A DNA stretch of 64,000 nucleotides from Ailanthus altissimus (Eukaryota; Streptophyta; Magnoliopsida; Sapindales; Simaroubaceae): NCBI GenBank assembly GCA_946807835.1, contig OX327684.1, positions 16,392,501-16,456,500 on the forward strand, given 5' to 3'. A program made the position numbers and the translations under genes. Positions 1-12,540 of this stretch are shown here, piece after piece; position 1 is the first letter of the stretch; each line of letters begins with the position of its first letter. The notes beneath the pieces are model-generated. The model was given only the letters and a program-made list of their open reading frames with translations, was not told the DNA's origin and ran no database searches.

Positions 1-960
1 ATCAAATCCCTGATCGTCGCCATCCCTTAATCTTAAATAAAAATTTATTTTTGTTATATAAATACGTAAGTATTTAATTAAGACTGAGTATTGAAAAGGT
101 TCAATTAGGATCTCCAATAAACATTTTATATAGTCATCAATAAATGATCATTTCAAGTTAAGTAGTATTCGTAATTCCTATACCGGAGCATCACGATGGA
201 CTTGTGAGTGATTTATTATATTTAGGTTTCATACATGTCAGAAACCTTTTATGACTTGACTTCTGGGTGTCGCTAGATATGATCTGATGCTCATGGAATA
301 TGGTGTGTGTAGATATAGGATTTATCAATACATATGGGTGAATAGTATATCTAGATGCTCCAATATTATGTTCCAAAAAATTTTATGGTCATAAGTAATA
401 CACTTGGAAAAAATATTTCTTGTGTAAGAAACAATATCGTAAAAGTGTTTGTATATATTATTTATCAAAATATGTATTTGGAGACAAGTTCTAGTATTGA
501 ACATATAGAGACTTAATGGTGATGATTTATGTCGCTGCTTTTCCAGGATATGAATGATAGAGGGATTATACGAATATGTATTAACCTCAACTTGTATAGT
601 TCAACATGCTATTTTGTATTTCTATAATATGTGTGTGGGGCATTATTTATGGACTTACGAAATAGTTCTATGAGATAAAACGGATGTGAACTTAAGGAGT
701 CTTACTATATAAAGTTGTACTCATTGTGCATTGCGGTAGCGTATCGAATTAAATAGTTCAATTTTAAATTTTTTTAAAAAATTAAAATTATTTCAAAGTC
801 TCTCAAAGAGATCATAAGATTTAATTGTTAAGTTTGAAATCTCGACAAGTAAAACTTATTACTTTAATTTTTTTTTATTGATTATCACATATCATATCAT
901 TAATTTATTAAAATATGACACGTGACATAATTTTATTAATTTAATTTATTAAATGTTAAT
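1..960 (+). repeat. Diverged LTR fragment, same family as the LTRs at 32-35 and 39-41 kb
   Basis: From about 75 to 760 this stretch follows the order of sequence blocks in the LTRs at 32,187-35,622 and 39,292-41,359. Shared blocks include GTGAGTGAT, ATGTCAGA followed by CCTTTTATG, CTGATGCTCATGG, the CAATATCG block and the AATAGTTCAATT block. It is clearly more diverged than those two are from each other. No internal retrotransposon sequence or matching partner is visible, so this is an old LTR or solo-LTR remnant that may be cut by the window edge. The similarity beyond 760 is weak, and the end is approximate. Confidence 0.7.
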
Positions 961-1535
961 ATTATAATGGCCAAAGCGTTATCATTGAATTTTACTTATA
1001 AAAAATTTGAAAGTTAAAATTCATTTCGTCTAAAAGAAATTTTGAAGCCAAGAGGTGGCAGTATAAGAAATATGTAATGGCCACTAAATGCTTTTTTATT
1101 TAGCCAATTTTTGAGCAAATAATTAAGCTTAACGTGTCCTTATACCATACATGCTTACGCCACCAATCTTCATAAAATTTAGCCACTTAACTTTTAAATT
1201 GATTCATCTTTGTTTGCAAAGCATGATAAGAATTCAATTGATCTTTGGCATGCTTACAAATGGCTAATGAATGTTGGCTATAAATAGTCAGCCTCTTTTT
1301 ATCTCATTTTCAATATTCAAAGGCTAAATAAAAACAAAGATAGTTAATTGTAAGTTTTAGAATACATTAGTTAAAGTTTCCTGAGATATTTTGAAGTAAA
1401 AGTTACTTTAATTAAAATATTTTAACGAGTAATAAGATTATCATTTTAACTCAAAATATTTTACTAAATTCTCAACTAAAATTATATAAAATACGTTTTA
1501 AAAATAAATTTTATAATATCTCATTATTGTAATGA
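961..1535. other. AT-rich spacer
   Basis: No coding pattern is seen. A TATA-like stretch (GGCTATAAATAG near 1,276) follows a block about 200 bases long that resembles weak promoter sequence, but no gene follows it. Confidence 0.4.
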
Positions 1536-2759
1536 TACTATAAGAAAAAATCCTATTTACATCGGGCGTTGCGATGGCTCCTTTAGCTGTTGTAAATGAT
1601 CTCTAATGCATTATGTTTATAAGATAAATTTAACAAAATTATCAAAAACAAAATTATCAGATCTCGCATTTCATCCGTTTACCTAATTTTCTTCGACAAA
1701 AAAGAAACATAAACACCGTCGAGTCAATCAACACACTCATCTCCCCCTAATAAGTCAATAACATCATGGCATCATTCATATCCACGCGCACTCTTTGCTT
1801 CCAATGAATAAAAAGCAAACCCCTTTGCGATTTTTTTTTCTACAAATCCTTTGTTCAATTTTAAAATTGCCAAACAAAACTTAGAGAATTAGAGTGACAA
1901 GTGTGCTGCCCTAAAATGGGGGAAATCTTTAGAGTGACAGGTATAAATCAATCTAAGTCTCTTTAGTCCTCTTGCAACGCTATTTTCACTGAGACTCAGA
2001 ACGCATTCAAGGTTATTTATTTAATTTTTATTTCTTTATCTATTTGTTTCTTGAGAAAATTTTGAATGTTCGCAAGAAATATATTTTTTTTACTTTTCTT
2101 TTATAAAAAAAATATATACATCATAAAGTAATTGTATTACCGTAGTATTATGGACACTGTATTTGGAAAGTTTTTTACGCTTTAAATTCATTGAAGTGAA
2201 ATTGTACAAATATTTTGATTTTTAATATTTATTTAATAGATATTTCTGTTTAAATATTTCTCCTAATGAATATTTTAAAATGGCTATGCCATCGGGGAAT
2301 GTGGTTATATTTGGTGACAAAATGCAGTTTCTGTGGCTGCTGCCGGTGACTTTGTTGACAATTTGGCTGGAAAATTGTATGTTTTGATTTATGTATAGCA
2401 GTGTAATATAGATAATAATTTTTTAGGTTGTTCTTGTGAAGGTTTTATATGTTTGTAATTTTTTTGTTATCTTATGGAGAGAAAGAGAACATAGAGTTCT
2501 ATGTTTTAGAGTTTGTGTAATGTATTACCATGATTGAAAATGTTTGTTTTATTTTACTAATTTTATTATATTTAAACTACAGTTTATTATATTTAAGAAA
2601 CCTTAGTTTGCTATTTGTGTTCTCTTTAATGCACTTTTGTTATATGCTATTATTATTTGTGAATATGGAAGGAGGTAGAGGATTTGCAGTCCTCTCTCTA
2701 TTACTTTTAAGTGCCACCATTATTAAGTTTTTATGGGTTTATGAATGTTTTTTGGAAGT

Positions 2760-2858
2760 CATTTGCTTTGAGAGGATCTTGGACCACTGAGTTCGAAGGA
2801 GCTGCAAAATCTTGAGAAACATCTTGAAGAAGCTCTTGCCCCGGCTAGGCAAAAGAAG
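2760..2858 (+). pseudogene. AGL6-like MADS-box K-domain exon captured in CACTA-1
   Basis: One frame of 33 codons reads HLL, a stop, then EDLGPLSSKELQNLEKHLEE, ALAPARQKK. This is the K-box exon of AGL6/SEP-type MADS-box transcription factors, which mediates dimer and tetramer formation; the HLLGEDLGPLS opening is typical of AGL6 proteins. The block is 99 bases long with ends at or near the usual exon borders. A TGA replaces the glycine codon after HLL, and the base after the exon is GCAC rather than a GT donor. No MADS domain or other K-box exon was seen nearby, so this is one captured exon with some intron, not a gene. The family assignment is strong; AGL6 rather than SEP is likely but not proven. 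Confidence 0.8.
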
Positions 2859-5800
2859 GCACATGCATGTGTTTTGTGAAAAGAAAAAGGGTTTCTTCAT
2901 TCTGCTCCATTTTTAAAATATAAATGATATGGAGAGCATGCCCTCGATTATACTAATACTGGATGTTATCTCAGCTATAAAAGGCATAAGATCATGATAG
3001 AACAAAAGGAAGACCTCGGCAAAAATTTAAGTCAATTCATATACAATTTTATTTATATATGGCTGCTAATGCTTAACTTCTATCTATTTGTTGATATATA
3101 TGTAAATGTAGCATCTCAAAAAACTCATCAAGATGTGTAGTTAATAGTTGACAGGATTTGTTTATTTAATTGTAAAAATTAACTGACATAAGAACAAGAG
3201 ATGGCTACCCTTCTTTTAATACAAGCTAATATGTGAACATTGTATATGGAAAGAGGTCCGAGTTCTCTTGTATATGTTATTTTCTGCGTGTGCTTTTTGA
3301 CTATCCTATTCATATAGACACTTATGAATATCAGCACTTATAACCATTTCATATATACAACTATTAGTACAAGGAAAAGTCATATTTGCATCGAGCTTTC
3401 CCTCTTTTAAGCTTATGAAACCATGTATGAATTATGTAACGAATATTCACAAACACACACTCTCTATTCTCATACATATGTAATTTGTTTTGCTTATATG
3501 AAAAATACTATATTTATTTCTTTATATTGTGAAATGCTATTCCTGTATATTGCAATGTAAAGTTTTCATGTTTTGCTTCTACCAATGTTCCTTGTGTTGC
3601 TTCTCCTATGAGTTTTTAAAGCTGTTTCAGTAGTTTTATTGTTTTATTGTACAGAGCATTAAATGAGATGGGAGTATAATGATATCACTTGTTTTTTTTA
3701 CTTGTTCAGCCATATATGGATATCACATTTTCATTAGTCTTAACAAATTTTTGGTATAAAATTTTAATTCATTATAATGTATATTATTCTATATGTGCTA
3801 CGTGTCAATTTTTGTGGTCTATTCAGCCATATATGAATATCTATCACGTGTCTATTTAAGTAATTTTAAATTTTTAATAAATATTTTTTACTTGCTTATA
3901 TGTCACTAGATGAAGCGACAAACTATTGCGAGGAGAACAAGGAAAACAAGAAAGGTACAAAAGTTGGTGCATTTAAACTTTGATTATCTCTTTATTGGTT
4001 TAAAATCCTTCTTCTTTTTTTTTCTCTCTCGCATTAGTTGATTATTTATCTAGTTGTCTCTGCATTCTTTTTTTTGCCATGCTATGTTATCTCAACAATT
4101 ATTGGTGGAAAATCTTTTATGGAATTACCTTGACTAAAATTGTCATAATTGCTCAATTGATATGAGATGATTTTTTTTACTTGACTGTGAGGCATAAAAG
4201 AACTCTGTATGAATTTCGTGTTTTATGTGCTAATCCTGCAAAAGTATATTACTTGACTGCTCAATTGATTTTTTTGTTTTTTATGTTTAATATTTTCAAG
4301 TTTTGAATGCTAACCTAATTATTTGGAATTGGTTAGGTTTTTTTTGGTAGTAATTATTCATTTGATAATTGTTCCTTTATGTGTTCTTTGAGGTTCATTT
4401 TGAATACTTTTGGTTGAAATTATTTTGTTTTTTCTTTTTAGTAATTACAATAGGCTTTTGAGTACGGAGAAGGGTTCCCTCCGTTGGGCTCTGTTTTAGT
4501 TGTAGTAATGGCAGTAATAGTCCTAATAGTAGTTCTTGTGATGTTGAACGAGTTAGAAGAGGTTAGATTTCAAAATCATGCAACTTTTAGATATTGCCTG
4601 AAGATATGATATTATCTCGGCACACATTGGATTGATTACTTGTAGAAAATATTTAGGGATTTTATCATTTTATTCAATTTAGAATCTTGCAGAATTAGTG
4701 GTTCTTCTTAAAGATTAAATTGACTTCCCTTTGCTTAATTTTTTCTCAATGAAGAACTGGCAGTTGATTGTTTGTAAAGAGAAAAAGGCTCCTATGTTTT
4801 TAAGAAGGTGAAGCAATCCTTCAACAGTAGAAGCATATTGTCACATTCTTGTTTCAAGAGTAAAGTTATATGCAAACTACTCATTTGAGCTCCTCATCAT
4901 GCTATGTCATTTTACTTATTGTACATTTAACTTATTTTCTACTTTAAATATGAAGGCAACTTACTAAGATTTGAAATCCAAACTCTTATTTTTGAACAAA
5001 TTATCTGAATTTGATTAAAGAACAGATAAAGAGGACTGCAGTAGAACAACAAAAGTGTGTAAATTACTTGATTATTTGCTATAGTATGTGTATATAGTCT
5101 AGACATCTGCATAAGTTAGTGTGGCATTTGAATAAGATAAATCCAAAGGATGCATCTCATAAGATACTGATTTGAGCCATAAAACCTATCAACAATTTAT
5201 TCCAATTTTTTGAACAACTTTATAGATCCCAAGGTTGCATTATTTATCTTGCTGGTCTTGACGTATGTAAATAGCCCAGCAAAGTTAATTTGAGTTGATA
5301 TTTTGAACATAGTAGCATTTGCAGTGGTGGAATAACGTAACTATAAGGAGAAAAACGAATCTTCCTTGTGTAAATTAAATGTTTGGTAAATCTCGAACGG
5401 GAAACATTTCGTTTTGATTTTATTCCTCAATCTTTTTCCTGTTCATTTAATTTTTCTGTGCTCTTTTTTATTGGCAAATTTGGAGGTATTGCTTAACAAG
5501 CCAGGCAAATGAGAACTAGCAAGTAAAGAAGCATTGTCCATCATTGTACAACAAAGTTTAAGCCAAAATAATGAACATGTAAAAGCAGAGTCAAATTGTT
5601 TAAAATTCAATTATAATGATTTTTAAGATAAATATACAGTTCTGCAAAACTAATGTGATGGGATGTATACAATGATGCAATGATTTTTTTTATAATTATG
5701 GGTTTCAACTGTTTACTAATGATTACGTATGAATATTTAATTTAATATTAATTTTTTACTTGTAAAATTATTTCTAAAATATGAATATTTTATTTGTAAG

Positions 5801-5869
5801 TTCAAGATGCTTTCAGCGCGCACAATCATCATATAAAACTAAATAAAAGTTAGAAAGTTTAGAATTGTT
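2859..5869. other. CACTA-1 interior, mostly intron-like AT-rich DNA
   Basis: T-rich runs, GT...AG-like borders and short GC-richer blocks look like captured introns and exons. One block (about 3,912-3,950) lies between an AG and a GT and encodes a basic stretch. Another (about 4,455-4,567) encodes a Ser/Asn-rich stretch. I recognise neither. Confidence 0.35.
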
Positions 5870-6045
5870 ATTAACATATTTTGAATGTTATTAATACATT
5901 TTGGATGTTATTAATACATTTTGGATGTTATAAATACATTTTGGATGGTCATATTTGGATGTTATTAATACAATTTGGACGGTCATATTTAAATGTTATT
6001 AATATATTTTGGATGTAATTAATATATTTTGGATGGTATTATAAT
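5870..6045 (+). repeat. 20-bp minisatellite inside CACTA-1
   Basis: About eight degenerate copies of ATACATTTTGGATGTTATTA, some interrupted by GGTCATATTT. They lie about 200 bases inside the right terminus, the usual place for CACTA subterminal repeats, although this unit is AT-rich. Confidence 0.8.
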
Positions 6046-6344
6046 ATATTTATTTAAAATTATTAAATTAAAAAAAACATGATAGGACTTTTTATTATTG
6101 TAATATATTTGTTTAAAAATTAAAAATTTAAAAAGATATAAACCTTTCTGCAATGGCTAATTAGCCGTCGCAAAATTTTAAGATGGTCGCGTATGCGACG
6201 ACGTTTTGCTATCATAAAAGGCCTTTTTTTTATTGTAGTGTGAGATATTTTTTTATGTTTCGCTCCTCTTAATTATACATGTGTGATGTGTAATTAAAAT
6301 TAAAATATACACATTCACCCCACACACAACACACTTTCAAACAC

Positions 6345-6555
6345 ATGGGTTGCAGATGTAGCGACAACTTTTTTCACAGTGGCACATAGGTTGCAGATCG
6401 TGCTTCATGGCGGCATATGGCTGTGGACGACGGCTTGTTTCATGGCAGCACGTAGGTTATAGATGTAGCGGTAACTTTTTTCATAGTGGCACGTAGGTTA
6501 TAGATCGTAAGTATCCAGATTGTGCTTAACAGTGGCACAGGTGGCTGCAAACTGC
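6345..6555 (+). repeat. 103-bp tandem duplication
   Basis: The block starting GGTTGCAGATGTAGCG at 6,348 recurs as GGTTATAGATGTAGCG at 6,451, with further internal copies of the GTGGCAC(A/G)TAGGTT motif. No coding function is apparent. It lies just outside the right end of CACTA-1. Confidence 0.7.
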
Positions 6556-6869
6556 AGCTTGCTTCATGATGTAGACAGCAGCTATTAGACACCTTATTTT
6601 TAGGAAAAACAAATTTGTTGGACAATGATTTTTTTTAAAATTTTTTGTTCTTCTTTGTTCCAATGATGATGATGACGATGAGAGGAAGAAGAATGAATTT
6701 CTGTAATTTTTATTTTTTATGTTATTATAATTAGTTAAAGATTAATTAGAGATTAGTATATTTTTAAAATTATTAAAAGTGTTATTATTGTTGGAAAAGT
6801 GTTGTGATAATATATTATTAAAAATTATTAATATTTTTATAAAAATATCTTAATGGTGATCAGAAGAAA

Positions 6870-7777
6870 TGGTTTTTAAGGCTAACGAGTTTTGAATTTA
6901 TTTGGTTTTAAGAATTGAAACCTTGGGCCTTACTTTTTGAGCTCGTAACTTCGGGTTCACTGGGTTTTTTATTACTGTGATACTTGCAAGCACAAAAGAA
7001 AAATTATCGTTAAGATCTTATCGGAGGTGGTTCCGGTGAAGACTTTTCGATACTTAATTCAGGTGTCATATTTATGTGAAAGAAGTTGAAGAAAAAAGTA
7101 AAGATTTCTGAGACAATAAGCTGTAAGTTCAAGATTTAAGATTCAGATTCTGAATCCGCCATTTGAGTCATTTACCTCTCTTTATATAACATCGGTATTT
7201 TTAGAGTTTTGGCTTATCTTTGCTAGATTTGTGGTTGTTTTGGGTAATCTTCTAATTCTTTGATATGATTTAAGAGATATACTCTAAAATAGTGTGATTT
7301 TATCTCTAAAATAGCGTTGATTTTCTCTCTAGATAACTTGTCTTATTTAGTTTTTCTTGTATTTTCCTTTTAAGTCACTGAGTACTATTTAATTCTTAGG
7401 CTTTTGCAGATTTAAAGACCATGTAAAAATGGGTCAACATATTTGCCGCATTGGTTTTCTTATGATATGCTGCCATAATGGCTAGCTTAGGTATTTACTT
7501 GGTATACTAGGTAGGTCCTGGATAAGTTGTTGTGCATTAATTCGTACTTATATAAATAGCTTTGGTAAAATCTGTGCTGATCTGAGCTGGTCGGTCTTAT
7601 TCGAGTCATTTAGTATGATTAGTAGAGCAGGTCTTATGCCTTTGTTCCTTCAGATGATATTTGACCAGTCTGATTCTGTTATCTAGGGCTCATAATCCTT
7701 TAAGCCGACCCCTAACTAAGTTTGATCTGTAAGTGGATATTTGGGCTTCTAAGTATTAGGCCATTTGGGGAATTCCA
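6870..7777 (-). repeat. 3' LTR of the Tat-like element
   Basis: Direct repeat of 19,445-20,357. It runs from TGGTTTTTAAGG to GGGGAATTCCA on the plus strand. The match includes GAATTGAAACCTTG, CTCTCTTTATATA and GGTCCTGGA(T/C)AAGT. Many point differences indicate an old insertion. Similarity continues about 11 bases past the TG/CA border (TGGGGGAATAA against TAGAGGAATAA), so this edge is uncertain by that amount. Confidence 0.88.
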
Positions 7778-8739
7778 TGGGGGAATAAGGGTTTGCAAGT
7801 TTCTAGTTTTAATTAATTAAAATTAGAAGCTTTATTTATTCAAGTTTTCCCGCTTGGCATGCATAGTGGTAAAAAGATCCGAACAAGTTTATTTAGATAA
7901 TTGCTACTGCTTAGCTTTACTATAAATTTTTGATTATGTAGTAGTTGTTTAGTACTTTAGCAGATCAAGTTACTGTTGGGCATTTATTAGTCATGATGAT
8001 ATGGGTTTTATGACATCGTTCCAGTTGTATACCAAAAGGCATATATGATATGGGACTTGACCTCAGTTGTTGATCCTCTTAGCATCGTTGGCTAAGAAAA
8101 TCTCAAGTGACGTTTAGGAGGCTAAGAAAATATGATCCGTTGATTTTTGAATTAAATGGTTCAAATAAAAAATCATTGAATAGACATCTGTTAATGATGT
8201 CTAGGAATGTGAAACATCAGGCCTTTTCTTTGAAGGGACGTCTCTTGAGCTTTTTAAATGATCCCAATCGTTCGTTTAATTTAGACTATCATGATACTTC
8301 TAACCCAAACCTTCCCTAGGTTTTCTTCGTCTCTTTACGTTATTCTTCTTTATCTTCTTTAAGCAGCAATAATTAGAATTTTTTTGTGTGAATGTTTCTC
8401 TACCAATAAAGACTTCTCCGTTCGAAGGTATTCTAGCGACAGTATTTTTGATTTCTACGCCTTCATCTTGTAAGTTCTTATTTCTTCCTTTTATTTTCTC
8501 CTTTTTAGGTTATTTCTGCCATGCTGTGTTCTTAAAAATTCTTTACTTTACTTCTGTCAATGTTGCATTTTCTTATAAAAATGGTTATGAGTATTATAAC
8601 TTTTTTTGGAAAAATGTCTCTGGTTTTGTATACTTTTTCCAGTACATTACATCTTCAAAGCTTTAATACTACTGCTGTTCCTTTTGTTTTCTTCTTTTGG
8701 ATGTGGTTGCCTGTCCTAGCCTATTTGTTTCACTAGTTT
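7778..8739. other. Between the 3' LTR and the antisense ORF
   Basis: It contains a palindrome around 7,799-7,833 (two arms of about 15 bases meeting at TTAATTAATTAA). It also holds T-rich DNA with donor-like TTGTAAGTTC near 8,470 and acceptor-like TTTCAG ending at 8,773, consistent with a 5' leader and intron of the plus-strand ORF that follows. The short open frames at 8,107 and 8,388 have no recognisable protein features. Confidence 0.4.
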
Positions 8740-11700
8740 TAGGAAATAACTTATTCTGTTCTCATGGTTTCAGGATTTAGACACTTAGATTTAAGGTTTC
8801 TTGCCATTAACATAGCTGTTAAAGAAGAAGAAATAGTTAGCCTTGAGGTTCCACTTGTCAGAAAGACATGTAGAGTCAGTGAGAGTGGTAGTGCATCCAC
8901 CTCAACTGATGACATGGCCTCCTATTTTCTTGCTGTAATTACTGAGGTCGAGCTAGTCTCAATTGTGGATAATGACGTAGAGGCTGAACTTGAGGTCCCT
9001 GCTCAGGAATTTTTAGAATCAGTAGAAATTGTTGAGTTTGAACTAGATAGGAGGTATCAAATGACCAGACTGAATCGGGATAACTTGACTCCCTTAGGGC
9101 CATGTATATCATCCCTGAGTCTGTAACATTTAGGCTACCCTCTCTTAATGACTTCTCGAGTAGCCCCATAGGTGGCAAAGTGGCCATTCATACAGAGTTT
9201 CTTAGATTGGGCCTCAAACTTTCATTTAGCCTTACTTCGCTAGGATACTGGCTCATCAAGGAGTGGCCCCCTCCCAGTTAGGCCCTAATTCTTAGAGAGT
9301 TTTAGTGGGTTTATATGTTCTTTAAGTAAGGGTAGGGCTGTCCTCGCCACATTACCAAGAGTCATGCCACCTTTATCACTTTATGAACAACACTGAAGGC
9401 TAGAGGGGCTTCTACTATTTGTCCTTCCACAGTCTTCAAAATCCTATTCTGGGTTATCCTTCTTCTGTTAAAAGTTAAAAGGGGGACTGGTTCTTTGCTA
9501 GAGGTGAGTGGGGTCAGGTAGTTCCCAAGAAGAGAGTGGAAACCTGGTCGTCCCCTCTAACTTCACCCTGGATGCAGGTCTTCTTTCCTATTCTTTTATG
9601 TATTTGTATGTGTGATTCTCATTTTTCTCCTCTATGTACTAATGTCTCGTGTATTTCAGAGACTTGGGTAACAAATTACATTGTATCCAAGACCAGACGT
9701 ACTCGGATTGAAGCTACTCTTACCCATATATCTTCAACCCAGGATATTTTATCTCCAGCTAGCCTAATCTAATCAGACTTAGTCACTTTTGTACCTAGAG
9801 AGCTTTGTGTTCATAATAAGTGGATCAAATCTTAGTTTTTTTTTTTTGTCTGAGCTTTTTTTCTACAAACAGTTACTTTTTTAGGAATGGCCGAATAGGG
9901 AAGTGGTTAAAGGAGGAAGAAGAACCATACTGATGGCTCTGAAATGACCTTCGGTGGTCAGGGTGATCTGAACCTTAACAATGTTATGGGGCTTCTGTTC
10001 AGCCCTGACCTGAATAACTTAGGTGTCCTATTTGAATCCCATCACCAGATCCCATGCTGTTATAGAGTCTGCTATAGACGTAAATCTTCTTTATTTTATC
10101 TCATTGAGTTGTGTTTTTACTCTGAACTAACTTGTCCTATTTTTCTTCTTTAATCTGTATATCTTTTCTTTCAGTTCTGAATCGAGAATTTGAGGATGGT
10201 GGCTTGGTCCTACCAAGCTGAGAGAAGTTGTGCATAAGTGAGGCAAGAGGTTGTACAAGCTAAATTGGAGCGCCAGAAGAGGCTGTGAGAGCAGGAGATG
10301 ACCAATTCTTTAGCAATGGTTGAGATTTGTGCTACTAAGCTTGTAAACTAAAATAATGAGCTAAAGAGGCAACTTTCAACGACTCGAAGAGGGAAAGAGC
10401 TGGTCGAGCAGATCAAAGGTAATTTGGATGCTCAAGTAAAGGAACTGTGAGGCTTCTAGTTTGGTAGGTAAGATGAAGGCTTTCACTAGGGTGTCGTGGA
10501 GAGCTTTCAAAGGTTGATCAGACTCTTTGAAGAAAGTTATCTTGAGATCGACCTACAGTGGATGTGGGAACTGGTGACTGGGAGACAAGTCCCTAAAGGG
10601 AAGAGTTCTCAAGCCAAGAGAACTACTGAGATAGTTAACCCAATTACTGTGGATACTGCTATTCTCAAAACAGCTACACCCCTTGGGATAGCTGCTCCTG
10701 TTTACACTCAAAATGTAATGCAGCTATCACAGTATAAATTGAGGGGTCGATCCCACGAGGAAGCTTTTGGCAAAATAGGTTGGTAAAGTAAAATATTAAA
10801 GCAGTAGCAAAAGAGAAAATTAATTAATTAGTTTAAATGGATGAGATAGAATTGTTTATGAATTGAGAAAAATATCTTATGATGATGCAAGTAAGGCTTC
10901 AAGAGTCACAATTATGTTTTATAAATCTACTCTACACTTAGATTCAATATTTATAACTGAATTAAAAGTTTCACATCCCAAACAATCAATCAGAAGATAT
11001 GTAAAATATAGCACATTTGATAACACATGTATTTGATATGACTAAACTTTTTACAATCATTAACACAAACCATGTTCATTTATACAAGTTATCTAAGATT
11101 GACATTTGACAATATTGTAGTAAAAGATCAACTTGAATATCAAACAATTATTTTCTTTACATGTTATCCAAGATCGACAATATATCAATTGACAATATTG
11201 CAGTAAAAGATTAACATGTAAAACAATGTAACTAATAACAATTATAATTCAATAAGAATTACATAAAGAAAGCATAACTGAAAATATATGAAACATGAGA
11301 ATTATAACCTTTGGATTATAGAAGATAAAATAGATAAGAGTTTAGGCACAAACAAACTTACAAATATTTGTAGTTCTTGACAAAGAATTAAAGTATAGAA
11401 GTAGATTTACTACATATAAAAGTTCATCTCTTAGCCTTGCTAAAAACTTTAACATGTCAATGAGAAAAAAAATAAGAGAGTCTAATGTTGAAAAAGTCCT
11501 AAGAGTGTCCTTATATATGCAATGAATGGAAATATGTTAAGTGTGACTTCAATCTTTAATAATTTAGGCCAACCACTTATTCACCCACTTGTAGCACCTT
11601 TTTAATAATTTAAATGACTGAGGTAGCCTTTTTGGCCAACATAAAAGTTGTAGAATTTTGTATCTTGTTTCTATAGGCACCAGGTTCATGCAAATTAGAT

Positions 11701-12540
11701 GAGTATCCAATGAGATATGGGCAAAATTCCAAAGATATGTCAGATTTCAGCCAACAACCCCTTTACCCACTTGCAATACAATTTGGTCCATGATAACGGC
11801 TGATTTAAACTTTACCATCAACATAAGAGTTGTTGATAATTAAGTCTGTATTTTACATCTTCAATAATTATACCAATTGGGTACATATTTTGTGAGATAC
11901 AATCCAAATACGTGAGTTGGGTCAAGCTGAGCGGAAGTTGTAATATAATTTTATTGTATCTCAATTTTTGGCCCATAACATGTTGGATTTGGCTTTTCAA
12001 CTATTCTTCAAGTTTGTGTAAGATTGAGTCATATTACTTCAAGTTTAAGAATTTCTTCATTTCAATTTCTACATTGAGAGTTACGTCCATTTTACCTAAA
12101 CTTGTGCAAATAACATTCATTAATCATAATTTAAGGAGAACACTTTATTTCAATACAAAAATACAAAAGTGCTAAAATTAGTGACATTAAATGGTGACTG
12201 AATCTCTTATTAGATATGCATTTTCATATGTTCATTAGCTCCATTTGAGACTGCAGCTTCCTTTGGGATATCTGCTCTTCTTGAAACAGCTACTCTCATT
12301 GGTGAGGGTCAGGGCAGCGCTCTTCTTCAAGCTTAGGCTACCTCTTTTCTCTCTAGTGAAGTTGCTGAAATCCCAGCTTTGTTGCTGCTGCTCTACCCAC
12401 GATATTATTTGAAGCTGTTCTGGGTGACTTTGCTCAAGTTATTCCTCTTTCTGTTGATGTAGATCTAGGAAGTGTTAAATGATTGATCTGGAGTCCACTG
12501 ACACTGCTCCTACTGCCTGAGTCGCTCTAGTTTTTTTTTT
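8740..12540 (+). pseudogene. Antisense ORF of the Tat-like element: putative gypsy-type transposon domain (Transposase_28-like) and coiled coil
   Basis: This gene runs opposite to gag. An acidic N-terminal part (8,764-9,090; runs such as KEEEIVSLEVPL) is followed, after a frameshift near 9,095, by a conserved block with IPESVTFRLPSLNDF, LRLGLKLSFSLTSLGYWLI and PNSWRV-like residues. That pattern fits the putative gypsy-type transposon domain (Pfam Transposase_28), known from extra ORFs of Tat retroelements. Farther on (10,200-10,560) broken frames are rich in Glu, Lys, Arg and Gln and look like a coiled coil. A solo LTR interrupts the reading frame at 10,699-12,237. The codons on either side of it (ending AAP, resuming FETAAS) are in phase once one target-site copy is discounted. 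The role in these elements is unknown. There are several stops and at least one frameshift. Confidence 0.65.
10699..12237 (-). mobile_element. Solo LTR (1,539 bp) nested in the antisense ORF
   Basis: The insert is bounded by perfect 5-bp duplications GCTCC at 10,694-10,698 and 12,238-12,242. On the minus strand it begins TAATGAACATATGAAAATGC and ends GTGTAAACA, so the opening TG has become TA. Its start resembles the solo LTR at 33,412 (TGATGAGCACTTGAAATTAC), placing both in one family. Near the other end it carries GGGGTCGATCCCACGAGGAA (plus strand), a block often found near the ends of plant Gypsy LTRs. No internal element sequence is present, so it formed by recombination between two LTRs. 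Confidence 0.85.

Larger units (their letters stand above)
1536..6240. mobile_element. CACTA-like (En/Spm) non-autonomous DNA transposon, CACTA-1
   Basis: The left end reads TACTATAAGAAAAAATCC. The right end, reverse complemented, reads CACTACAATAAAAAAAAGG. Subterminal sequence also pairs: TTGCGATGGCTCCTTTAGC on the left matches TTGCGACGGCTAATTAGCC on the right. The element is flanked by the 3-bp duplication TGA at 1,533-1,535 and 6,241-6,243, the size expected for the CACTA superfamily. The first base of the left CACTA motif has changed to T. No CACTA transposase is visible in 4.7 kb, so the element is non-autonomous. It carries an AGL6-like exon (2,760-2,858) and several splice-like short blocks that I cannot name (near 2,286, 3,912 and 4,455). 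Confidence 0.72.

Noticed and set aside
2530..2790. 86-codon open frame on the plus strand
   Set aside because: Low-complexity Leu/Tyr-rich translation of T-rich intron-like DNA. The real coding trace here is the AGL6-like exon in another frame.
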